Source: RFPI01 sp964470195 | GTDB taxonomy: Bacteria; Pseudomonadota; Gammaproteobacteria; Burkholderiales; Methylophilaceae | DNA: 10,394 nt | Direction: 5' to 3' | Assembly (NCBI GenBank): GCA_964470195.1 | Contig: CAYYBG010000046.1 | Location: 1-10,394, forward strand | Shown here: one piece after another, positions 1 to 5,709 of the stretch | Numbering within the stretch: the stretch's first letter is position 1 | Layout: each line of letters opens with the position of its first letter | Position numbers and translations under genes: made by a program | Notes under the pieces: model-generated | What the model saw: only the letters and a program-made list of their open reading frames with translations | The model's database searches: none | What the model was told of the DNA's origin: nothing

Positions 1-4
1 AAGG

Positions 5-81
5 TGGGGTGGCTGATGGGACTCGAACCCACGACAACTGGAATCACAATCCAGGACTCTACCAACTGAGCTACAGCCACC
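5..81 (-). tRNA. tRNA-His (anticodon GTG)
   Basis: On the minus strand this folds as a complete cloverleaf. The acceptor stem GTGGCTG pairs with CAGCCAC. It carries the extra 5' G(-1) opposite discriminator C73, the identity element of histidine tRNA. The D-arm reads AGCTCAGTTGGTAGAGT, the T-loop has GTTCGAGTC, and the 3' CCA is encoded (positions 5-7). The anticodon GTG lies at 45-47 in the loop TTGTGAT and reads CAC/CAT codons. It is the last of three co-oriented tRNAs, 21 bases after the Arg tRNA, so it is most likely cut from one precursor. The terminator would lie beyond the left edge. Confidence 0.97.
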
Positions 82-102
82 ATCAGAACAAGTAATCAAA
101 CT

Positions 103-179
103 TGGCCTGCCCGACAGGAATCGAACCTGTAACCCCCAGCTTAGAAGGCTGGTGCTCTATCCGGTTGAGCTACGGGCAG
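103..179 (-). tRNA. tRNA-Arg (anticodon TCT)
   Basis: Minus-strand cloverleaf with acceptor CTGCCCG pairing CGGGCAG, discriminator G and encoded CCA (103-105). The anticodon stem CCAGC/GCTGG encloses the loop CTTCTAA, giving anticodon TCT (143-145), which decodes the AGA/AGG arginine codons. The T-loop is GTTCGATTC. It is the middle member of the Pro-Arg-His operon, 30 bases after tRNA-Pro. Confidence 0.97.
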
Positions 180-209
180 ATTGTCAGACAAACAAAAGTT
201 GATGGAATA

Positions 210-286
210 TGGTCGGGGTGGAGAGATTCGAACTCCCGACATCCTGCTCCCAAAGCAGGCGCGCTACCAGGCTACGCTACACCCCG
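210..286 (-). tRNA. tRNA-Pro (anticodon TGG)
   Basis: Minus-strand cloverleaf with acceptor CGGGGTG pairing CACCCCG, discriminator A and encoded CCA (210-212). The C1-G72 first pair and A73 are the usual bacterial proline identity elements. The anticodon stem CCTGC/GCAGG holds the loop TTTGGGA, giving anticodon TGG (250-252). The D-stem and T-stem each contain one G-U wobble but are otherwise intact. It is the first gene of the tRNA operon, and its 5' end lies only a few bases after the predicted transcription start, so the primary transcript would have almost no leader. Confidence 0.97.
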
Positions 287-295
287 AAGGGCGCA

Positions 296-324
296 AATAT
301 AACTGATTATGCCCTGCTGGTCAA
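296..324 (-). promoter_or_regulatory. Sigma70-type promoter of the tRNA-Pro-Arg-His operon
   Basis: On the minus strand a -35 box TTGACC (319-324) and a -10 box TATATT (296-301) are separated by exactly 17 bases. Each matches the consensus at 5 of 6 positions. The bases between the -10 and tRNA-Pro read TGCGCCCTT. Such a GC-rich discriminator is known at rRNA/tRNA promoters that are inhibited by ppGpp and DksA, so stringent control is a reasonable inference. The predicted start is near 288-290. The promoter lies in the 94-base gap shared with the divergent folD. Confidence 0.8.
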
Positions 325-380
325 TCAATAAGCCTAAATGCCTGTTAAAATGCTACCTTTTATCTGGTTGTCCGATTTTT

Positions 381-1238
381 ATGTCAGCGCAAATTATTAA
401 CGGCAAAATGATTGCCGAACAACTGCTAGAAAAGCTAAAAATACAAGTTGAACAGAATGTCGCTCAAGGGCTTCGTGCTCCAGCACTCGCTGTTATTTTA
501 GTAGGAGATGATCCCGCTTCAAGTATTTATGTTCGAAACAAGAGACTTGCCTGTGAAAAGGTTGGTATTACCTCGATTGCTTATGATTTACCAGCCTCTA
601 GCTCCCAGCAAGAGCTGTTTAATTTAATTGATAGCCTTAACCAAGATGCATCCATAGATGGTATTTTGGTGCAGTCTCCCTTGCCCGAACAAATTAATGA
701 AAAAGACATTATTGAGCGCATTCACCCGCACAAAGATGTTGATGGTTTTCATCCCTACAATATTGGCAAACTAGCCGTAAGGCAGCCGACCTTACGCTCT
801 TGCACTCCTTTTGGGGTGATAAAATTGCTTGAGGCATACTCCATTGACCCCATGGGTTTAGATGCGGTAATAGTCGGCGTATCTAATCATGTCGGACGCC
901 CTATGGCATTAGAGTTGTTGCTTGCTGGTTGTACGGTAACCTGTTGTCATAGGCATACCAAGGATCTCGAGAGTAATATACGACGCGCTGATTTAGTCGT
1001 GGTCGCCGCTGGAAAACCCGGCTTAGTCAAAGGTGATTGGATTAAATCGGGTGCAATTGTAATTGATATTGGTATCAATCGTCTAAGTGATGGGAAAATA
1101 TGTGGTGATGTTGAGTTTGACTCAGCGAGTAAACACGCAGCTTGGATTACCCCAGTTCCTGGTGGTGTAGGACCTATGACAGTTGCAACACTGATGGAAA
1201 ATACTATTTTGGCTCAGTCACTTAGAATAGCAACATAA
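381..1238 (+). CDS. folD: Bifunctional methylenetetrahydrofolate dehydrogenase / methenyltetrahydrofolate cyclohydrolase
   Basis: FolD is the cytoplasmic enzyme that oxidises 5,10-methylene-THF to 5,10-methenyl-THF with NADP and hydrolyses that to 10-formyl-THF, feeding purine and formyl-Met-tRNA synthesis. The 285-residue product is family length. The catalytic-domain motif YVRNK gives Tyr50 and Lys54; Gln98 lies in LVQSPLP and Asp121 in KDVDGF, the expected catalytic residues at the expected positions. The Rossmann-type cofactor motif GVSNHVGRPM is at about 166-175 and the C-terminal signature PVPGGVGPMT at 258-267. The open frame extends upstream to 309, but the ATG at 381 gives the family N-terminus (MSAQIINGK), and the extension would cover the tRNA promoter. 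No Shine-Dalgarno sequence is evident before this ATG. It is divergent from the tRNA operon and 102 bases upstream of dksA, with no terminator after its stop. Confidence 0.97.
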   Translation: MSAQIINGKMIAEQLLEKLKIQVEQNVAQGLRAPALAVILVGDDPASSIYVRNKRLACEKVGITSIAYDLPASSSQQELFNLIDSLNQDASIDGILVQSPLPEQINEKDIIERIHPHKDVDGFHPYNIGKLAVRQPTLRSCTPFGVIKLLEAYSIDPMGLDAVIVGVSNHVGRPMALELLLAGCTVTCCHRHTKDLESNIRRADLVVVAAGKPGLVKGDWIKSGAIVIDIGINRLSDGKICGDVEFDSASKHAAWITPVPGGVGPMTVATLMENTILAQSLRIAT

Positions 1239-1256
1239 GACAACTCAATTATTTCT

Positions 1257-1284
1257 TTGACAAGCGTATGAATAAGTGTACACT
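1257..1284 (+). promoter_or_regulatory. Sigma70-type promoter of dksA
   Basis: A perfect -35 box TTGACA (1257-1262) is followed after 16 bases by TACACT (1279-1284), which matches the -10 consensus at 4 of 6. The next bases, TTCCCGCGC, form a GC-rich discriminator. The predicted transcription start is near 1291, giving an mRNA leader of about 50 bases. dksA is known to be negatively autoregulated in E. coli, and the discriminator would fit that, but this is inference. Confidence 0.7.
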
Positions 1285-1285
1285 T
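1274..1285. promoter_or_regulatory. 12-bp perfect palindrome over the dksA -10 box (possible operator)
   Basis: AAGTGTACACTT is its own reverse complement and overlaps all of the -10 element. The location is where a repressor would block RNA polymerase. No regulator can be named from the sequence, and a palindrome of this length can arise by chance. Confidence 0.35.
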
Positions 1286-1340
1286 TCCCGCGCTTCAATT
1301 TAGCTCGTTAACTACAACATTTTTATTGGTTTCAATCATC

Positions 1341-1763
1341 ATGGCAGAAAACACGAAAAAGCAGTTTGCCCCATACAATGCGAAGGCAAACGAAGAGTAC
1401 ATGAACGAAAAGCAACTGGACCACTTTCGTCAAATTCTTAATGACTGGAAGAAAGAATTAAGTGAGGATATTGACCGCACGGTACATACCATGCAGGATG
1501 AAGTCACTATGTTTGCTGATCCAAATGATCGCGCAAGCCAAGAATCTGATATGACTCTGGAGTTACGTAATCGTGATCGTGAGCGCAAACTTATCAAGAA
1601 AATTGATGAAACACTCACTAAAATTGATGCAGGTGATTATGGCTATTGCAACAGCTGTGGTGTGGAAATTGGTCTTAAAAGACTCGAGGCCAGACCAACT
1701 GCGACATTATGTATAGACTGTAAAACTTTGGATGAAATCCGCGAAAAACAAGTTGCAGGCTAA
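1341..1763 (+). CDS. dksA: RNA polymerase-binding transcription factor DksA
   Basis: DksA enters the secondary channel of RNA polymerase and, with ppGpp, inhibits stable-RNA promoters and activates amino-acid biosynthesis promoters. The 140-residue product aligns closely with E. coli DksA with an offset of 11 residues. A long coiled-coil hairpin spans about residues 22-96. Its tip carries DPNDRA, with Asp60, Asp63 and Ala65 matching the functionally essential Asp71, Asp74 and Ala76 of E. coli. The C4 zinc finger has Cys103, Cys106, Cys124 and Cys127, and the C-terminal helix ends EIREKQVAG. This is therefore a canonical zinc-containing DksA. The ATG at 1341 is chosen over an in-frame TTG at 1326; ATG at 1401 (MNEKQLDHF) would remove residues conserved in the family. 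No clear ribosome-binding sequence precedes the ATG. The gene is convergent with pnp. Confidence 0.97.
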   Translation: MAENTKKQFAPYNAKANEEYMNEKQLDHFRQILNDWKKELSEDIDRTVHTMQDEVTMFADPNDRASQESDMTLELRNRDRERKLIKKIDETLTKIDAGDYGYCNSCGVEIGLKRLEARPTATLCIDCKTLDEIREKQVAG

Positions 1764-1784
1764 TGGTGAATGGTAATGAGTAAT

Positions 1785-1815
1785 AAAAAAAGCCCAGTAA
1801 AAACTGGGCTTTTTT
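1785..1815. terminator. Bidirectional intrinsic terminator between dksA and pnp
   Basis: AGCCCAGT (1791-1798) and ACTGGGCT (1803-1810) form an 8-bp stem with an AAAA loop. It is flanked by an A-run on the left (1785-1791) and a T-run on the right (1810-1815). It therefore reads as a rho-independent terminator on both strands and serves the convergent dksA (21 bases after its stop) and pnp (8 bases after its stop). Confidence 0.93.
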
Positions 1816-1823
1816 ATCGCTGA

Positions 1824-3938
1824 TTATTCAGATGCTTCTGAATCTGCGGGTGGATCAATCAGTGCTTTCATACTCAAACGCACTCGACCTTTTTCGTCGG
1901 CCTCAATGACTTTTACCTTAACCACTTGACCCTCTGCCAAGAAGTCAGATACAGCATTGACACGCTGGTGCGCTATCTGAGAAATATGTAATAAGCCATC
2001 TTTTCCGGGAAGCAAACTCACTACTGCACCAAAGTCTAGTAGCTTGATTACTTTACCTTCATAAACTTGACCTAGTTCTATTTCTGCTGCTATTTCTTCT
2101 ATACGTTTTTTCGCTTCTTGACCTGCTTCAGCATTCACACAACCAATTTTGATTGTGCCATCTTCGTCAATATCAATAGTCGTTCCGGTTTCTTCCGTAA
2201 TCGCACGAATCACGGCGCCACCTTTACCAATCACATCGCGAATCTTATCTGGATTGATTTTTATGGTAATAATTCTTGGGGCAAACTCAGATAAATCTTC
2301 ACGTGAACTACTCATCGCTTGTTTCATCAATCCAAGAATATGCATACGACCTTCTTTGGCTTGAGATAGCGCAACTTTCATAATTTCTGCAGTGATACCT
2401 GTTATTTTGATATCCATTTGCAAGGCAGTCACACCCTTGTCGGTGCCAGCAACTTTAAAGTCCATGTCGCCCAAATGATCTTCATCACCAAGAATATCGG
2501 TTAACACTGCGACACGATTGCCTTCCTTAATCAAACCCATGGCGATACCGGCAACATGGGCTTTGACTGGTACACCAGCGTCCATTAATGCCAAACAGCC
2601 GCCACATACAGAGGCCATAGAGCTGGAGCCATTGGATTCGGTAATTTCAGATACCACGCGTAGCGTATAACCGAACTCTTCTTGACTAGGCAACACTGCT
2701 ACTAGAGCGCGTTTTGCTAGACGGCCATGACCAATCTCACGACGCTTAGGCGTGCCTACGCGACCGGTTTCGCCTGTCGCATATGGAGGCATGTTGTAGT
2801 GCAACATAAAACGATCGTTATAGGTACCTTCCAAAGCATCAATCATTTGCTCATCGCGACCAGTACCCAAAGTAGCTACTACCAACGCTTGTGTTTCACC
2901 ACGGGTAAACAATGCGGAACCATGGGTTCTTGGCAGTACACCGGTACGAATATTGATAGGACGAACCGTGCGAGTATCACGACCATCAATACGTGGCTCG
3001 CCATTTAGGATTTGGCTACGCACCGTTTTAGCTTCTAGGTTAAATAGAGCTGATTTGATTTCGTTAGCCTCTTGTGTCGAGGTATTCTCATTAATCAGGG
3101 CCTCAAACACTTTAGCTTTGATTTCGTCCAATTTTGTGGAACGCTCACCCTTAGATTTAATTTTGTATGCAGCATTTACTTCTGCTGCTGCCAGAGCATT
3201 GACCTTGTCAATAATCGCTGTATTTGGCTCTGGAGGCGTCCAATCCCATGGCTCTTTGCCAACTTCTGCGGCAAGCTCGTTAATCAAATCAACGACTGCT
3301 TGGATTTGCTCATGGCCAAATACCACGGAACCCAACATCACATCTTCTGGCAATTCTTTCGCTTCAGACTCAACCATCATCACCGCATCCGCTGTCGCAG
3401 CGACAACCAAATCTAATTCTGTTTCTTTCATTTGGCTAGCTGATGGGTTCAACACATACTCACCGTTGATATAACCCACGCGCGCAGCACCTAATGGTCC
3501 ATAAAATGGGATGCCTGAAATCGCTAAAGCAGCAGAAGCCCCAATAATGGATGGGATGTCTGCATCAATTTCGCTATCAGAGGACATCACCGTAGCAACA
3601 ACTTGGACTTCATTATAAAAATCTTCAGGGAAGAGTGGACGCAAAGGTCTATCAATCAAACGAGAGGTCAATGTTTCTTTTTCAGATGGACGACCTTCAC
3701 GTTTGAAATATCCACCTGGAATTTTGCCGGCTGCGTAAGTACGCTCTTGATAATCTACTGTCAATGGGAAGAAATCTTGACCCTCTTTGACATCATGTTT
3801 ACCAACGACAGTAACCAGTACAACGGTATCGCCATAACTTACCATCACAGCACCATCAGCTTGACGAGCAATCTCACCTGTTTCTAGAGTTAAAGTATGA
3901 GCACCATACTGTATGCTCTTTTTAATTGCTTTCAACAT
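1824..3938 (-). CDS. pnp: Polyribonucleotide nucleotidyltransferase (PNPase)
   Basis: PNPase degrades RNA 3' to 5' by phosphorolysis, as a trimer and often in the degradosome, and can add tails in reverse. The 704-residue product is full length. Domain order is a first RNase PH domain (about 1-215), an alpha-helical linker (about 235-305) and a second RNase PH domain (about 315-540). The second domain carries GSSSMAS (437-443) and the acidic metal site GDEDHLGDMD (484-493). A KH domain (about 556-610) has the GKGG loop at 571-574, and an S1 domain covers about 620-690. The start at 3938 (MLKAIKKSIQYG) is six codons inside the longest frame and has a good AAGGA 6 bases upstream. It follows rpsO after 144 bases that hold a terminator and leader hairpins. 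It is the last gene of the cluster. Confidence 0.98.
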   Translation of the reverse strand: MLKAIKKSIQYGAHTLTLETGEIARQADGAVMVSYGDTVVLVTVVGKHDVKEGQDFFPLTVDYQERTYAAGKIPGGYFKREGRPSEKETLTSRLIDRPLRPLFPEDFYNEVQVVATVMSSDSEIDADIPSIIGASAALAISGIPFYGPLGAARVGYINGEYVLNPSASQMKETELDLVVAATADAVMMVESEAKELPEDVMLGSVVFGHEQIQAVVDLINELAAEVGKEPWDWTPPEPNTAIIDKVNALAAAEVNAAYKIKSKGERSTKLDEIKAKVFEALINENTSTQEANEIKSALFNLEAKTVRSQILNGEPRIDGRDTRTVRPINIRTGVLPRTHGSALFTRGETQALVVATLGTGRDEQMIDALEGTYNDRFMLHYNMPPYATGETGRVGTPKRREIGHGRLAKRALVAVLPSQEEFGYTLRVVSEITESNGSSSMASVCGGCLALMDAGVPVKAHVAGIAMGLIKEGNRVAVLTDILGDEDHLGDMDFKVAGTDKGVTALQMDIKITGITAEIMKVALSQAKEGRMHILGLMKQAMSSSREDLSEFAPRIITIKINPDKIRDVIGKGGAVIRAITEETGTTIDIDEDGTIKIGCVNAEAGQEAKKRIEEIAAEIELGQVYEGKVIKLLDFGAVVSLLPGKDGLLHISQIAHQRVNAVSDFLAEGQVVKVKVIEADEKGRVRLSMKALIDPPADSEASE

Positions 3939-3961
3939 CTTATTTCCTTTACACAAACGTT

Positions 3962-4012
3962 CTGCTATTTACGACGCTAATAACAGATTTCAACAATGTA
4001 GCTTACGCTACA
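3962..4012 (-). promoter_or_regulatory. Two small stem-loops in the pnp 5' leader
   Basis: In minus-strand RNA, TGTAGC and GCTACA (4007-4012 and 3997-4002) form a 6-bp stem closed by a GUAA tetraloop of the GNRA type. Next, CTGTTATT (3979-3986) and AATAGCAG (3962-3969) form an 8-bp stem with one G-U pair and a 9-base loop. This second stem ends about 13 bases before the pnp Shine-Dalgarno. In E. coli, pnp is controlled by RNase III cleavage of leader hairpins and by PNPase itself. Whether these hairpins do the same is inference. Confidence 0.5.
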
Positions 4013-4014
4013 AC

Positions 4015-4060
4015 AAAAAAACCGAAAGCACAGCACAAAATATTGCGCTATGCTTTCGGT
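4015..4060 (-). terminator. Long-stem intrinsic terminator between rpsO and pnp
   Basis: On the minus strand ACCGAAAGCA (4051-4060) pairs perfectly with TGCTTTCGGT (4021-4030). The pairing continues inward for seven more pairs, including two G-U, to a 6-base loop, giving a stem of about 17 bp. A run of seven T follows (4015-4021). It begins about 22 bases after the rpsO stop and precedes pnp, so it probably terminates or attenuates transcription between them. The long stem could also be an RNase III target. Confidence 0.88.
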
Positions 4061-4064
4061 CAAG

Positions 4065-4078
4065 ATTCTGCACAGAAT
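4065..4078. repeat. Short inverted repeat in the rpsO 3' region
   Basis: ATTCTG and CAGAAT are separated by CA, directly after the rpsO stop and just before the terminator stem. A two-base loop is too tight for a good RNA hairpin, so any function is uncertain. Confidence 0.3.
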
Positions 4079-4082
4079 ATAT

Positions 4083-4352
4083 TTATTTACGAATACCTAA
4101 ACGCTCGATTAAGCTACGATAGCGGTCTGCGTTCTTACGTTTTAGATAGTCCAACAATTTACGACGTTGGCTTACCATTGCCAACAAACCACGACGTGAG
4201 TGATGGTCTTTAGCGTTGGATTTAAAATGTTCTGTTAATACACCAATACGGCTAGTCAACAAAGCAACTTGCACCTCTGGGGAGCCAGTATCGGTCTTAG
4301 ATTGTTGATATTCGCCAACAATTTTGGCTTTTTCAGCTGTCGAAATTGACAT
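4083..4352 (-). CDS. rpsO: 30S ribosomal protein S15
   Basis: S15 is a primary 16S rRNA-binding protein that organises the central domain of the 30S subunit and takes part in bridges to the 50S. The 89-residue product is the exact family length. It carries the family hallmarks TGSPEVQVALLTSRI (22-36), DHHSRRGLL (48-56), RRKLLDYLK (63-71) and the end LGIRK. The ATG at 4352 has a strong AGGAG (4359-4363) 6 bases upstream. It lies 73 bases after truB and has its own promoter. That promoter gives a leader of only about 20 bases, shorter than the leader that forms the S15 autoregulatory pseudoknot in E. coli, so feedback control, if present, may work differently. Confidence 0.98.
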   Translation of the reverse strand: MSISTAEKAKIVGEYQQSKTDTGSPEVQVALLTSRIGVLTEHFKSNAKDHHSRRGLLAMVSQRRKLLDYLKRKNADRYRSLIERLGIRK

Positions 4353-4378
4353 TGCACTCTCCTAATTTTGAACCGCGC

Positions 4379-4408
4379 ATTTTACCCTTAAAATCATGTA
4401 ATTATCAA
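4379..4408 (-). promoter_or_regulatory. Internal sigma70-type promoter of rpsO
   Basis: On the minus strand TTGATA (4403-4408, 5 of 6) and TAAAAT (4379-4384, 5 of 6) are separated by 18 bases. They are followed by GCGCGG, a GC-rich discriminator of the kind found at ribosomal and tRNA promoters. The predicted start is near 4372. It lies in the 73-base gap after truB, where I see no terminator, so rpsO can be reached both from this promoter and by read-through. Confidence 0.72.
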
Positions 4409-4425
4409 GTAATACCGTTGGTTAA

Positions 4426-5334
4426 TTAATTTTTTTGTCTCAATAATCGCTTGGGATGAAGTTTTCCATCTATTTGTTTCTGACCTAACCCTAAAAATTT
4501 TCTATTATTATCATATAACCTAATGAATTCATTAGGTAATGTTTCGAAGTTAGATTGAATTGATTGGCCGTGCTGAATAATCTGAGTTTGCTCCAAGCTG
4601 AGTGTCAGCATAGGTAAGTGTTGAATTTTGATATCAACAGGAAGCAATTTTGCGTCTAATTCATCTAAACTAAGTTGACTTAGTAGCTCCAATGTCAATG
4701 CATCTCTCAAATCAAAAACCCCTGAAGTTAATCGTCTTAAACCTTTTAAATACCCTCCACAGCCTAGTTTCTCACCAATATCCTGTGCCAAAGTTCTAAT
4801 GTAGGTTCCTTTGCTACATGACACAGTGAAGACTAATTCATCTCCATCAAAATGATTGAGATGAATGTCATTGATGGTCACCCATCTCGATTTAATCTCT
4901 ACATCTTGGCCAGCCCTTGCATAAGCATACAGAGGTTTACCAGCAACTTTTAATGCCGAATAAATAGGAGGAGTCTGCTGAATATCCCCAATAAATTGAT
5001 TCAGTACTGAGACTATCTCATGCAATTTCACATCGACCGACCTTTGTATTAATACTTCACCTTCTGCATCAGCAGTAGAAGTCGTAATTCCCAGTTTTAC
5101 CGTTGCTTGATAAGATTTATCTGCATCCAACAGAAAATTAGCAAACTTGGTAGCTTCACCTAAACAAACAGGCAATAATCCAGTGGCAAGGGGATCTAGG
5201 CTACCTGTATGACCCGCTTTTTCAGCTTGATATATATGCTTTACTCTTTGCATAGCCTGATTGCTGGATAAACCTAGAGGTTTGTCTAGCAATATGACTC
5301 CACTGATTTCACGTTTAAAGCGTTTGGTTTGCAA
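4426..5334 (-). CDS. truB: tRNA pseudouridine(55) synthase
   Basis: TruB converts U55 in the T-loop of most tRNAs to pseudouridine and also acts as a tRNA folding chaperone. The 302-residue product has the N-terminal GVILLDKPLGLSSN (12-25). The catalytic motif GHTGSLDPLATGLLP has the nucleophile Asp47. Further family segments include DKSYQATVKLG (71-81), TPPIYSALKVAGKPLYAYAR and CSKGTYIRTLAQDIG. A C-terminal PUA-like segment ends FLGLGQ...GKLHPKRLL. The only start that keeps the N-terminus is TTG at 5332-5334; the next in-frame Met is residue 28, past the conserved LDKP. No Shine-Dalgarno is visible, and rbfA stops 12 bases upstream in the same frame, so translation is probably coupled to rbfA. 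Confidence 0.96.
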   Translation of the reverse strand: MQTKRFKREISGVILLDKPLGLSSNQAMQRVKHIYQAEKAGHTGSLDPLATGLLPVCLGEATKFANFLLDADKSYQATVKLGITTSTADAEGEVLIQRSVDVKLHEIVSVLNQFIGDIQQTPPIYSALKVAGKPLYAYARAGQDVEIKSRWVTINDIHLNHFDGDELVFTVSCSKGTYIRTLAQDIGEKLGCGGYLKGLRRLTSGVFDLRDALTLELLSQLSLDELDAKLLPVDIKIQHLPMLTLSLEQTQIIQHGQSIQSNFETLPNEFIRLYDNNRKFLGLGQKQIDGKLHPKRLLRQKN

Positions 5335-5346
5335 ATTAAGAGGAAA

Positions 5347-5709
5347 CTATTCAGAGGAATGGTCTAGCGCTTGCTCAATTAGCTGACTGATCTGCATTCC
5401 TCTGTCTATCGAAACATCATAGACAAAATGCAGTTGGGGAACAGTTCTTAGCATTAGCCGTTTAGAAAGCTGGGAGCGCAAAAAACCGGCAGACTTACTC
5501 AAGCCTATCTGCAATTCGGATAAGCCCTGTGCCGATTGTTGTGGCGCACTGTAATAGATTTTTGCATGAGACAAATCACCAGAGACCTCTACTTCTGTCA
5601 GCGTGACATGTTGCACCCGAGGATCTTTGATCTCAAATTGCAACAAGTCCGCCAACTCTCGCTGAATTTGCTCAGCAACGCGGTCACTTCTGGTGAAATG
5701 CTTAGCCAT
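5347..5709 (-). CDS. rbfA: 30S ribosome-binding factor RbfA
   Basis: RbfA is a single KH-domain protein that binds immature 30S subunits and helps 16S rRNA maturation and cold adaptation. The 120-residue product fits the family (about 115-135). It carries R-DRVAEQIQRELADLLQFEIKDPR at the N-terminus, then GDLSHAKIYYS (44-54). The KH helix pair has SAGFLRS (73-79), where Ser73 stands at the usual alanine of the AxG kink. LRTVPQLHFVYD (87-98) and the closing helix with RGMQISQLI follow. Its ATG overlaps the infB stop by one base (TAATG), a classic translational coupling arrangement. It lies 12 bases upstream of truB. Confidence 0.96.
   Translation of the reverse strand: MAKHFTRSDRVAEQIQRELADLLQFEIKDPRVQHVTLTEVEVSGDLSHAKIYYSAPQQSAQGLSELQIGLSKSAGFLRSQLSKRLMLRTVPQLHFVYDVSIDRGMQISQLIEQALDHSSE

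Noticed and set aside
103..179. tRNA-Arg(TCT) near folD as a possible integration site, because E. coli argU (same anticodon) lies near folD and hosts a prophage.
   Set aside because: There is no integrase, no repeated tRNA fragment and no foreign-looking DNA in the window; the tRNAs are intact.
298..351. Possible folD promoter elements on the plus strand (TATAAC near 298, TAAAAT at 346).
   Set aside because: No reasonable -35 box lies at 16-18 bases from either; folD must have a promoter here or use another signal, but I cannot place it.
546..1238. FolD cofactor motif reads GVSNHVGRP, where human-type enzymes have GRS with an arginine near the NADP phosphate.
   Set aside because: Bacterial FolD commonly has a small residue there (GASN type); valine is a mild change, so this does not support altered cofactor use.
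2727..3474. Long open frames on the plus strand opposite pnp (and similar ones opposite infB and nusA).
   Set aside because: They lie antisense to well-conserved genes, have no family resemblance or ribosome-binding sites, and look like mirror frames of real coding sequence.
3966..3993. A possible own promoter of pnp on the minus strand: TTGAAA, 16 bases, TAAATA.
   Set aside because: The -10 match is poor (3 of 6) and the segment is better explained as a leader hairpin.
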